Shown piece after piece: positions 1 to 6,125 of a stretch of 7,149 nt of DNA. Source of the stretch: an uncultured Oscillospiraceae bacterium (GTDB taxonomy: Bacteria; Bacillota_A; Clostridia; Oscillospirales; Oscillospiraceae). The stretch is from contig CAAEOU010000292.1 of assembly GCA_900757695.1 (NCBI GenBank), positions 1 through 7,149 on the forward strand, written 5' to 3'. The translations under genes were made by a program, and so were the position numbers. The notes under the pieces are model-generated. The model worked only from the letters and a program-made list of their open reading frames with translations, did no database searches and was not told the origin of the DNA. Position 1 is the first letter of the stretch, and every line of letters begins with the position of its first letter.

Positions 1-307
1 CCTCCTGCCCCTCCAGAATGCCGATGCACAGCCGGGATTCCTCCCGGCGGGAGAGCTGACGGGCCTCGTCGAAGAGATGCTCCAGCTCATCGGGCATATC
101 CTTCATATAGTCGTAGAGCAGCTGCCCCGCCGGGGTCAGCGTCACTGACCGGCGGCTCCGTACAAACAGCGGGAAATCCAGCTCCTGCTCCATCTGGGCA
201 ATCTGCTTTGACACATTGGGCTGGGCCGTATAGAGCCTGCGGGCCGCTTCAGAGAAGTTCCCGCACCGGGCAACCTCCACAAAATATCGTATCTTGGTCA
301 GATTCAT
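1..307 (-). CDS. LysR-family transcriptional regulator, N-terminal part (truncated by window start)
   Basis: This is a DNA-binding regulator read leftwards; 102 codons are visible and the C-terminus lies outside the window. Residues 1-62 form a typical LysR winged helix-turn-helix: it opens MNLTKIRYFVEVARCGNFSE, continues with the recognition-helix segment AQPNVSKQIAQMEQEL (about 29-43), and ends with the wing motif VTLTPAG (55-61). Residues 63-90 look like the charged linker helix, and RLCIGILEG (92-100) looks like the first strand of the periplasmic-binding-protein-like effector domain. The start ATG (307-305) is preceded by an AGGGGGAAA ribosome site at 314-322; a nearby ATG at 314-312 is out of frame. 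It is transcribed divergently from the reductase operon, the usual arrangement for a LysR regulator controlling its neighbour and itself. The family is certain; the inducer is unknown. Confidence 0.93.
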   Translation of the reverse strand, partial: MNLTKIRYFVEVARCGNFSEAARRLYTAQPNVSKQIAQMEQELDFPLFVRSRRSVTLTPAGQLLYDYMKDMPDELEHLFDEARQLSRREESRLCIGILEGQE

Positions 308-345
308 GGCGCATTTCCCCCTGAAATGAAACATCTTTTTTCGAC

Positions 346-374
346 ATTATAACATAGTGTTAAAAATGCCGCAA
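346..374 (-). promoter_or_regulatory. Promoter of the LysR-type regulator gene
   Basis: On the minus strand there is a -35 TTGCGG (374-369), a 17-bp spacer and a perfect -10 TATAAT (351-346), with a TG extension just upstream of the -10. Transcription would start near 339, giving a leader of about 30 nt before the ATG at 307. The spacing and -10 match the housekeeping sigma factor consensus; the start site is inferred. Confidence 0.75.
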
Positions 375-377
375 TCA

Positions 378-399
378 TTTTTATGCAAAAGCACAAAAA
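378..399. promoter_or_regulatory. Imperfect inverted repeat, candidate regulator site near the lysR promoter
   Basis: The arms TTTTTATGC (378-386) and GCACAAAAA (391-399) match at 8 of 9 positions around a 4-bp centre. It lies 4 bp beyond the -35 of the regulator gene and about 95 bp upstream of the predicted operon start. LysR proteins often bind one such distal site for autoregulation, so it is a plausible operator. The AT-rich context makes a chance dyad possible. Confidence 0.35.
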
Positions 400-418
400 A
401 CTTTGGGATGTATTCCGT

Positions 419-443
419 TTGATATATCAATATAGCTAAATTG
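419..443. promoter_or_regulatory. Two overlapping palindromes, candidate LysR activation site
   Basis: TTGATATATCAA at 419-430 is a perfect 12-bp palindrome. It overlaps CAATATAGCTAAATTG at 428-443, in which 7 of 8 base pairs are symmetric. Together they occupy about -65 to -41 relative to the predicted operon start, exactly where LysR-family activators usually bind, and end 5 bp before the -35. That this regulator binds here is inference. Confidence 0.5.
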
Positions 444-448
444 GATAT

Positions 449-477
449 TTTACAGAATCCGTTCGGACTGTTATACT
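449..477 (+). promoter_or_regulatory. Promoter of the reductase/transporter operon
   Basis: The -35 TTTACA (449-454) is separated by 17 bp from the -10 TATACT (472-477), which also carries an upstream TG extension (469-470). Transcription would start near 484, leaving a leader of about 103 nt before the first ATG at 587. It faces away from the LysR gene promoter, with 74 bp between the two -35 boxes. Confidence 0.75.
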
Positions 478-498
478 GAGTTTGTCAAAAAAATAACA

Positions 499-550
499 GG
501 GAAGCCCGTGTCATCCCTTCGGAACGGACCTGCCGGAGCGGGGGCTTTCC
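499..550 (+). other. Possible leader stem-loop in the operon 5' UTR
   Basis: Bases 499-507 (GGGAAGCCC) can pair with 542-550 (GGGGCTTTCC region) in a 9-bp stem with one G-U pair, closing a 34-nt loop with no convincing inner helix. It sits in the untranslated leader, 36 nt ahead of the first start codon, and a short T run (557-561) follows. No known riboswitch class is recognised, and the structure may be incidental. Confidence 0.25.
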
Positions 551-586
551 AACAGATTTTTCACAGGACTTTAAGGAGGATTTTTT

Positions 587-1555
587 ATGAAGGTACTTGG
601 TATTTCCGCAGGAACCAACGGCGGCAGCAATGACGCCATGTGCAAAGAGGCCCTGATGGGCGCAAAGGAGCTTGGAGCCGACATCGAGTTCATCAATCTC
701 CACAAGCTGAATATCCGCCACTGCACCGGATGTAAGGCCTGCGTTATGAGCCTGTTCTCCGGCCGGGGCAATGCCTGCGTGCTGAAGGACGACTTCCAGT
801 GGCTGGTGGATAAGATGTATGAGGCCGACGGCATTGTATGGGCGGTGCCCATCTTTGAAAAGGGTGCGCCGGGCATCTTCCACACGGTGATGGATCGCTT
901 TGGCCCCCGTCTGGACCGGGGCAACGTGATGATCGCCCAGAAGATCGCCGAGCAGGGGGGCAAGCCCGTTGATCCCAAGTACCTCAGAGAGATCGCTGTT
1001 TCCTATATGGGCATCGGCGGCTCCGATTGGGCTACCCGGATCCAGTGCGACTTTGCCAATCAGGCCCTGACCCCCAAGTGGACGCTGATCGACAACGACT
1101 GCTTCAAGTGGTCTCTGGATATCGTTATGAACGACGAGGCCATTGCCCGTGCCCATACCATCGGCCAGAATCTGGCCAGAGCCGCAAAGAAGATTGCCGA
1201 CGGCACCTTCCAGGCCCCTCAGGGCATCATCGGCGAGGACTACTGCGGCCCCAAGGGCGTATGTCCCCACTGCCGGGGCAACAACTTCTACCTGCAGGAG
1301 GACGGCACTGCAATCTGCTGCGCCTGCGGCACCGAGGGCGTCATGAAGAACGTGGACGGCAAATACGTCTTTGAATTTGATGCAGAGAAGTGGATCCCCC
1401 ATGCCCACGATTCCATCTCCGGCAAGTTCATCCACGGCGATGACATTCAGCAGAACGAGGGCAAGGCCCGGGCCGCCATGCAGACCCCCGAGGCCAAGGC
1501 CAGAAAGAAGAAGTACGCAGAGTTCATCCAGTCCTCCAAGCCGGAGACGGTTTGA
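587..1555 (+). CDS. Flavodoxin-fold FMN oxidoreductase with iron-sulfur cysteine motif and C-terminal zinc ribbon
   Basis: Cytoplasmic 322-residue flavoprotein, predicted to move electrons between NAD(P)H and a partner or to reduce a small substrate. Residues 1-205 are a flavodoxin-like NADPH-dependent FMN reductase domain: strand MKVLGIS, then the FMN-phosphate loop SAGTNGGSND (7-16). C46-x2-C49-x2-C52-x11-C64 followed by KDDF resembles the cysteine cluster of archaeal iron-sulfur flavoprotein, so a 4Fe-4S cluster is plausible. The FMN ring loop AVPIFEKGAPGIFHTVMDR (86-104) is conserved in style. Residues 220-250 hold C226-x2-C229-x14-C244-x2-C247, a zinc-ribbon/rubredoxin-like module, and a Lys-rich helical tail ends the protein. 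The extra ~115 residues make it longer than usual FMN reductases (about 180-210). AAGGAGG at 571-577 supports the start. First gene of the operon, 44 bp before the next. The exact reaction is unknown. Confidence 0.85.
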   Translation: MKVLGISAGTNGGSNDAMCKEALMGAKELGADIEFINLHKLNIRHCTGCKACVMSLFSGRGNACVLKDDFQWLVDKMYEADGIVWAVPIFEKGAPGIFHTVMDRFGPRLDRGNVMIAQKIAEQGGKPVDPKYLREIAVSYMGIGGSDWATRIQCDFANQALTPKWTLIDNDCFKWSLDIVMNDEAIARAHTIGQNLARAAKKIADGTFQAPQGIIGEDYCGPKGVCPHCRGNNFYLQEDGTAICCACGTEGVMKNVDGKYVFEFDAEKWIPHAHDSISGKFIHGDDIQQNEGKARAAMQTPEAKARKKKYAEFIQSSKPETV

Positions 1556-1581
1556 GCCGCACAAATCAGTCAAATGATCTG

Positions 1582-1588
1582 AAAGGAG
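1582..1588 (+). promoter_or_regulatory. Ribosome binding site that fixes the dehydrogenase start
   Basis: AAAGGAG lies 11 bp before ATG 1600. The reading frame is open further upstream to a TTG at 1552 that overlaps the previous stop codon, but that TTG has no ribosome site and would add 16 residues before the conserved MKAIALYG start. ATG 1600 is therefore chosen. Confidence 0.8.
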
Positions 1589-1599
1589 TTACATATATT

Positions 1600-2661
1600 A
1601 TGAAAGCAATTGCGCTGTATGGAAAAAAAGACGCCAGAATCATTGAAAAGCCTGTTCCTCAGGCAGAGGAAAACCAGCTGGTGGTAAAGATCGACTATGT
1701 TGGCATCTGCGGCACCGATGTGGAGTTCTTCCAGTCCGGGGCCGTGCCTCCCTTCGTTCATCTGCCCATGGTGCTGGGCCACGAGAACGTGGGCACCATT
1801 GTAGAGGTGGGCAAGGGCGTCACCGATTTTAAGGTGGGCGACAGGATCCTCTGCGGCCCTCCCTCTCACTGTGCCGAGGACTGCCCCTCCTGCCGTCAGG
1901 GCAAGACCAACATCTGCATCAACGGCTTCCCCCGCACCGCCGGTATCGGCGGCCCCGACGGCGGCTATGCGGAGTATATGCTGGTTCGTGATGTAAAGCA
2001 CACCATGCTGGTGAAGGTGCCCGAGGGCGTAGATCCCAAGGATGCGGTGCTGTTTGACGTGATCTGTGTCTCCCTCCACGGGGTGCGCAATTCCGCCTTC
2101 AAGTTCGGCGACAACGTTGTGGTCTCCGGCACCGGCCCCATCGGTCTGGCTGCCATTCAGTGCCTGAAGGCCGCTGGCGCCAACAAGATCATTGCGCTGG
2201 GCACCAACTCCGCCAAGGAGCCCATCATCAAGGCCTACGGCGCTGATTATTTCATCAACTCCAAGGAGTGCACGGATCTGGCCGGCGAGGTGCAGAAGAT
2301 CCTCGGCTCCCCGGTGGGCGCAGATGTGGTCTACGAGTGCGCAGGCAACATGGTCTCCCTGTCCAACTGTGTCTACCAGTGCGTAAAGCCCGGCGGACAG
2401 GTGGCCATCATCGGCACCATTCAGGAGCCCATGAGCAATCTGGTGCCCGGTCAGTTCTCCATCCATGAGCCCAACTTCCAGTTCTCCTTTACCTACACAG
2501 AGGAAGACGTCAAGATCTATCTCGACATGGTGGCTTCCGGCAAGATGCAGTTCCCGGGTATGGTGACGGATGTGGTCTCTCTGGATCACGCCATCGACAT
2601 GGGACTTGACCGTCAGGATCGCAGAGGCATGCTGAAGATCCTCATCGACCCCAGCCTGTAA
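1600..2661 (+). CDS. Zinc-dependent medium-chain alcohol/polyol-type dehydrogenase
   Basis: A 353-residue cytoplasmic medium-chain dehydrogenase/reductase, full length for the family (about 340-380), predicted to interconvert an alcohol and a ketone or aldehyde using NAD(P)(H). The N-terminal GroES-like domain carries catalytic-zinc ligands C37 (GICGTD) and H61-E62 (GHE); D153 in LFDVICVSLHG occupies the usual third-ligand (Glu/Cys) position. The structural-zinc lobe is C91-x3-C95-x2-C98-x7-C106, one residue longer than the usual C-x2-C-x2-C-x7-C. The Rossmann fold has GTGPIG (177-182). The strand that normally ends in an Asp gripping the NAD ribose reads IIALGTN (197-203) without an acid, hinting at NADP(H). 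It resembles threonine/sorbitol dehydrogenase-like proteins, but the substrate cannot be assigned. It is followed after 14 bp by the enoate-reductase-like gene, indicating translation from one message. Confidence 0.9.
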   Translation: MKAIALYGKKDARIIEKPVPQAEENQLVVKIDYVGICGTDVEFFQSGAVPPFVHLPMVLGHENVGTIVEVGKGVTDFKVGDRILCGPPSHCAEDCPSCRQGKTNICINGFPRTAGIGGPDGGYAEYMLVRDVKHTMLVKVPEGVDPKDAVLFDVICVSLHGVRNSAFKFGDNVVVSGTGPIGLAAIQCLKAAGANKIIALGTNSAKEPIIKAYGADYFINSKECTDLAGEVQKILGSPVGADVVYECAGNMVSLSNCVYQCVKPGGQVAIIGTIQEPMSNLVPGQFSIHEPNFQFSFTYTEEDVKIYLDMVASGKMQFPGMVTDVVSLDHAIDMGLDRQDRRGMLKILIDPSL

Positions 2662-2675
2662 GGAGGAACACTGCT

Positions 2676-4586
2676 ATGTACGAAATTCCAAAGGTACTTC
2701 AGCCCGTGCGCATCGGGGGCGTGCTGCTGAAAAACCGCATCGTCTCCGCACCCACCACCATGCACTCCCTCAGCAACGGGGAGCTGTATCCCACCGAGGA
2801 CGCCATCTCTTTCTTTGAGTCCCGGGCCAGAGCCGGTGTGGGCATGGTCACCGTGGCCGGCCTCAAGGTGGGCAAGGACGTGGCCGATGACGGCCAGAAC
2901 ACCGCATGGGACGTGAATCAGCCCAACCACCGGAACAAGCTCATGGAGCTGGTGGAGCGGGTGCACTTCTACGGGGCCAAGATCTCCATGGAGCTCATCG
3001 GCATTTTCCCCGAGGGCTATACCGTCTCCGACGGCTGCTCCATTATGGGCTGGGCCACCGGCCATGAGATCACCCGGGAGGCCATGGAGACGTTTAAGGA
3101 GGAATGGGCCCAGGCAGCTGCGGATCTGGTGGACTGCGGCTTTGACGCCATTCTGATCCACGCCGGTCACTCGGTTCCCCTGGCACAGTTCCTGTCCCCC
3201 CTGACCAACAAGCGCACCGATGAATACGGCGGCTCCACGGAGAACCGCTGCCGGTATCTCATTGAGATCCTCGATGCCATCCGTGCCCGGGTAGGGAAGA
3301 AGCTGCTGATCGAAGTCCGTATCTCCGGCACCGAGTTTGAAGAGGGCGGCATTGATCTGGAAGAGGGCATCCGCATCGGCGAGCAGATTCAGGATCATCT
3401 GGATATCCTTCAGGTGTCGGCGGGCATGCACAATCCCAAGTGGATGACATGGGTGCATCCCTGCGGCTTCCGGCCTCCTATGCCCAATGTCTGTGTGGCA
3501 GAGGCATTTAAGAAGACCGGCAAGTTCCATGTGCCCATTGTGACGCTGGGCGCCATTGATTCGCTGGAGTCTGCCGAGAAGATCATCGAGGACGGCAAGG
3601 CCGACCTTGTGACCATGGCCCGGAGCCTCATTGCAGATCCCGAGCTGATCCACAAGGGCGTCAAGGGCAAGACCGAGGACGTGACCCCCTGCATCAAGTG
3701 CATGCGCTGCCACGACTCCACGGTGTACGGCCACCACTTCCAGTGTGCCGTGAACCCCACCGCCGGATTGGAGGCCAGCCTCCAGAAGCTGGTGCAGGCC
3801 CCCGGCGCATGTAAGAAGGTGGCCGTCATCGGCGGCGGCCCGGCGGGCATGAAGGCCGCCTGCGTGGCCGCAGACCGTGGCCATCAGGTGACGCTGTTTG
3901 AGCAGTCGGATCGTCTGGGCGGCATGCTCCACTATGCGGGCTACTTCTCCTTCAAGTACCCGGTGAAGGACTACATGAACTGGCTGATCCGTCAGGTGAA
4001 CAAGCGCCCCATTACGGTAAAGCTTGGTACCAAGGCAGTTCCGGAGACCGTGGCGGGCTACGATGCAGTGCTGGTGGCCATCGGTGCAGAGCCGCTGATC
4101 CTGCCGGTGCCCGGTGTTCAGGAGGCCAAGGTGGCCATCGAGACCCTGGGCCACGAGGAGAAGCTGGGCGATTCCGTGATCCTCATCGGCGGCGGACAGG
4201 TGGGCTGTGAGACCGCACTCCACTATGCATCCCTTGGGAAGAAGGTCACGGTTGTGGAAATGCAGTCGGAGCTGGCCCCCGATGCCTCCACCACCGGCCG
4301 CAATGAGCTGCTGACCGAGATCGAGAAGGAGAAGAACTTCATCACCCTCACCGGCGCAAAGTGCGTCTCTGTGACCGCCACTTCCGTGACCTATGAGAAG
4401 GACGGCAAGCAGGAGACCATTACCGCAGATTCCGTGGTGCTCTCCGCCGGCATGAAGTCCAAGACCCAGGAGGCCGATTCCTTCATCGGCACGGCCATGG
4501 ACTTTGCCGAGATCGGCGACTGCGTCCGGGCCAGAACCGTAGAGTATGCCACCAAGGAGGCCTACTACGCCGCAGTAAACCTGTAA
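2676..4586 (+). CDS. Old Yellow Enzyme/2,4-dienoyl-CoA reductase-like flavin iron-sulfur ene-reductase
   Basis: A 636-residue cytoplasmic reductase of activated C=C bonds, of the family of FadH, clostridial 2-enoate reductase, BaiCD/BaiH and daidzein reductase. Residues 1-335 form the FMN TIM barrel: opening LKNRIVSAPTTMHS, substrate loop HAGHSVPLAQFLSP (162-175), then NKRTDEYGGSTENR, IEVRIS (212-217) and MARSLIADPEL (314-324). C339-x2-C342-x2-C345-x11-C357 should bind 4Fe-4S. Residues 381-636 are the FAD/NAD(P) module: GGGPAG (386-391) with E409, GGGQVG (505-510) with E528, and terminal EIGD (612-615). Glu at the end of the second nucleotide strand favours NADH. H162 and H165 match the OYE1 His191/Asn194 substrate pair, but V167 stands where the proton-donating Tyr196 is expected. 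AAGGAGG (2660-2666) overlaps the preceding stop. Family certain; substrate (bile acid, steroid, isoflavone, enoate) unknown. Confidence 0.93.
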   Translation: MYEIPKVLQPVRIGGVLLKNRIVSAPTTMHSLSNGELYPTEDAISFFESRARAGVGMVTVAGLKVGKDVADDGQNTAWDVNQPNHRNKLMELVERVHFYGAKISMELIGIFPEGYTVSDGCSIMGWATGHEITREAMETFKEEWAQAAADLVDCGFDAILIHAGHSVPLAQFLSPLTNKRTDEYGGSTENRCRYLIEILDAIRARVGKKLLIEVRISGTEFEEGGIDLEEGIRIGEQIQDHLDILQVSAGMHNPKWMTWVHPCGFRPPMPNVCVAEAFKKTGKFHVPIVTLGAIDSLESAEKIIEDGKADLVTMARSLIADPELIHKGVKGKTEDVTPCIKCMRCHDSTVYGHHFQCAVNPTAGLEASLQKLVQAPGACKKVAVIGGGPAGMKAACVAADRGHQVTLFEQSDRLGGMLHYAGYFSFKYPVKDYMNWLIRQVNKRPITVKLGTKAVPETVAGYDAVLVAIGAEPLILPVPGVQEAKVAIETLGHEEKLGDSVILIGGGQVGCETALHYASLGKKVTVVEMQSELAPDASTTGRNELLTEIEKEKNFITLTGAKCVSVTATSVTYEKDGKQETITADSVVLSAGMKSKTQEADSFIGTAMDFAEIGDCVRARTVEYATKEAYYAAVNL

Positions 4587-4595
4587 TCCCACATT

Positions 4596-4622
4596 GGGCG
4601 GCGGCCACACCAGCCGCCGCCT
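4596..4622 (+). other. GC-rich hairpin after the reductase gene
   Basis: A perfect 9-bp stem pairs 4597-4605 (GGCGGCGGC) with 4613-4621, with a 7-nt loop and a closing G-T at 4596/4622. It begins 10 bp after the reductase stop. No T run follows, so it is not a standard intrinsic terminator. An mRNA-stabilising or processing element that sets transporter expression below the enzymes is a plausible role. Confidence 0.6.
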
Positions 4623-4632
4623 GCTAAGAATC

Positions 4633-4675
4633 TTGCGGCATGACCGGCCGCAAATTGACCGGAGCTGCTCTCCGG
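4633..4675 (+). other. Two further tandem hairpins before the transporter gene
   Basis: The first is a 7-bp stem, TTGCGGC (4633-4639) with GCCGCAA (4647-4653), loop 7 nt. The second is a 6-bp stem, CCGGAG (4659-4664) with CTCCGG (4670-4675), loop 5 nt. Both are perfect and precede the transporter ribosome site at 4689 by 14 nt or more. Neither is followed by a T run, and no promoter-like pair is visible in the gap. Confidence 0.5.
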
Positions 4676-4688
4676 CGGCTCCTGCTAA

Positions 4689-4694
4689 AAGGAG
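4689..4694 (+). promoter_or_regulatory. Ribosome binding site that fixes the transporter start
   Basis: AAGGAG is placed 10 bp before ATG 4705. The frame is open back to a TTG at 4594, but that start lies at the base of the first hairpin, lacks a ribosome site and would add a 37-residue Arg-rich extension untypical of MFS proteins. Confidence 0.8.
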
Positions 4695-4704
4695 AAGAAT
4701 TGTT

Positions 4705-6009
4705 ATGAGTAGAAATCAGACCAAGGAAAAGGATATTTCCTTAGTCAGTGCGAATTTCGGCCTGAAGGGCTGGGGCATCCTGATCCTTACGTTCCTCTGC
4801 ATTTTTCTGGACTCCTCGCTGATCAACGACTCCCTGAACGTCGTGGTAGACGTATTTGCCAACCAGCACGGCTGGAACAGCGGCATGCTCTACGGGTTTT
4901 CCACCATCACCGCATGGATCGCCGTGGCAGGCGCAGCCCTGTGGGGCGTGCTGTCCAGCAAGATCTCCATCCGCTGGAGCTGGGCCATTTCCCTGCTGAT
5001 CACCGGCATTGCCTGCCTGTTCTGGGGCCGTGCGTCCTCTCCCGCCGTCTATTTTGTATGTCTTGCAGTTTCCGCAGTGGGCGGCATGGGCTTCTGCTAC
5101 ATCTGCTCCCTGAACGTGGTTTCCAACTGGTTCCCCCGGAAGAAGGGCATCGCCATGGGCTGGGTCACCATCGGGTTCCCCCTGTCTGCGGCTGTAACCT
5201 CTCAGATTATGGGCAACATCGTCACCAAGGGCGGCCTGCCTGAGGTCTACACCATCTATGCAGTGGCATCCTTTGTGCTGTGCGTGCTGGTGGCGCTGTT
5301 TGTGCGGGATTATCCCGAGCAGGCCGGTGCTTACCCCGACAACAACCACAAGTTTGACAATGAGGCCGCCAAGAAGGAGCTGGCTGAGGGCCTCGAGTAC
5401 ATGAAGAACTCCCCCTGGACCGTGAAGAAGCTGTTCTCCACCGGCAAGGTATGGCTCATCGCCATCTCCCTTGGCATCATGGAGCTGCTGTCCCTTGGCA
5501 TTATGACCAACTTTGTGCCCCGGATGATGCAGGCGGGCTATGTGGACGCCAACGGCGGCCCGGCTCCCATCGTCTTTGCCATGCTGGGCATTGCGGGTAT
5601 TCTGGCCTGCTTCGGCTCTGTGGGCTGCGGCGTTCTGGATGCCAAGCTTGGCCCCAAGAAGGCCATTCAGATCACCATGGCAGTGGCAGTCATCGCCATC
5701 GTCCTGAACCTGATCCCCACCACCGCCACCAAGTTTGCATCCCTTCCGTTCCTCGCCATTATGCTGGGCGGCGCAGCAAACTATCTGGTATCTCTGACCA
5801 ATACCATCTGGGGCCGCTATGACTTCCCCATGGCCTATAAGGTCCTCAAGCCCATGGTGGCCGCAGTTGGCGCACTGGGCGTATCCATTGTCGGTATCAT
5901 TGGCCGCAGCGTTTCCTATGCCGCTGCCTACGGTGTACTGGCTGTGCTCACCGTGATCGCACTGGTGCTGGTGAGCATGGTAGATGATGCTACCATCGGC
6001 AGAAATTAA
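4705..6009 (+). CDS. MFS transporter, oxalate/formate antiporter (OFA)-like
   Basis: A 434-residue integral membrane protein, normal length for a 12-helix major facilitator. Hydrophobic helices start at about residue 22 (GWGILILTFLCIF) and run in two bundles separated by a long charged central loop (about 201-246, opening RDYPEQAGAYPDN). NWFPRKKGIAMGW (141-153) is the hallmark of OFA/monocarboxylate-type MFS proteins. GVLSSKISIR (81-90) and GVLDAKLGPKK (309-319) are the loop 2-3 and 8-9 motif A positions, the first degenerate. It likely moves an organic anion across the cell membrane, either importing the operon's substrate or exporting the reduced product; the bile-acid cluster transporter BaiG is also MFS. 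It is the last gene of the operon, 118 bp after the reductase and ending 26 bp before the terminator hairpin. Family sure; substrate and direction unknown. Confidence 0.88.
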   Translation: MSRNQTKEKDISLVSANFGLKGWGILILTFLCIFLDSSLINDSLNVVVDVFANQHGWNSGMLYGFSTITAWIAVAGAALWGVLSSKISIRWSWAISLLITGIACLFWGRASSPAVYFVCLAVSAVGGMGFCYICSLNVVSNWFPRKKGIAMGWVTIGFPLSAAVTSQIMGNIVTKGGLPEVYTIYAVASFVLCVLVALFVRDYPEQAGAYPDNNHKFDNEAAKKELAEGLEYMKNSPWTVKKLFSTGKVWLIAISLGIMELLSLGIMTNFVPRMMQAGYVDANGGPAPIVFAMLGIAGILACFGSVGCGVLDAKLGPKKAIQITMAVAVIAIVLNLIPTTATKFASLPFLAIMLGGAANYLVSLTNTIWGRYDFPMAYKVLKPMVAAVGALGVSIVGIIGRSVSYAAAYGVLAVLTVIALVLVSMVDDATIGRN

Positions 6010-6034
6010 TTCTGCTGTTTCCTATCCCCCCATA

Positions 6035-6077
6035 TACCGGCGCACAGAGGATGCCTTCTGTGCGCCGGTACTTTCTT
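6035..6077 (+). terminator. Rho-independent-type terminator closing the operon
   Basis: A perfect 14-bp stem (6035-6048 with 6057-6070; arm begins TACCGGCGCACAGA) encloses an 8-nt loop and is followed by CTTTCTT, a short interrupted T tract. It lies 26 bp after the transporter stop. The opposite strand has no T run after the stem, so it acts for the plus strand. The weak T tract may allow some read-through. Confidence 0.85.
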
Positions 6078-6089
6078 GCGCCTTCCGTG

Positions 6090-6118
6090 TTGACAAAATG
6101 TATAACCGGTTATATAAT
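6090..6118 (+). promoter_or_regulatory. Perfect-consensus sigma-A promoter of the symporter gene
   Basis: TTGACA (6090-6095), a 17-bp spacer and TATAAT (6113-6118) match the housekeeping consensus at all 12 positions. The predicted start is near 6125, giving a leader of about 49 nt. A promoter this strong, occupied by a palindrome, suggests control by repression. Confidence 0.88.
6101..6114. promoter_or_regulatory. 14-bp perfect palindrome (operator) inside the promoter
   Basis: TATAACCGGTTATA is fully symmetric, fills most of the spacer and overlaps the first two bases of the -10. Binding here would block RNA polymerase, so a repressor operator is the simplest reading. A central C/G palindrome fits LacI- or TetR-type proteins, but the regulator is not in the window. 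Confidence 0.6.
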
Positions 6119-6125
6119 ATAGAGG

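Noticed and set aside
485..1573. 362-codon minus-strand frame opposite the flavoprotein gene, and a similar one at 1570-2589
   Set aside because: Both are antisense shadows of genes with conserved motifs and ribosome sites. No ribosome site or recognised domain supports them.
1552..1599. TTG start giving a 16-residue longer dehydrogenase
   Set aside because: There is no ribosome site for it, it overlaps the preceding stop, and the conserved N-terminus begins at ATG 1600 with AAAGGAG 11 bp upstream.
2613..4610. 665-codon open frame on the minus strand opposite the ene-reductase gene
   Set aside because: The protein has no recognisable family, is rich in His, Gly and Leu as expected from the antisense of a GC-biased gene, and covers a clear family member on the plus strand. 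It is a shadow frame.
4596..4622. Intrinsic terminator after the ene-reductase
   Set aside because: The stem is strong but no T run follows and no new promoter precedes the transporter gene, so complete termination here would leave the transporter unexpressed.
4594..4704. TTG start giving a 37-residue N-terminal extension of the transporter
   Set aside because: The extension is encoded by the hairpin array, is Arg-rich and not MFS-like, while ATG 4705 has a good ribosome site.
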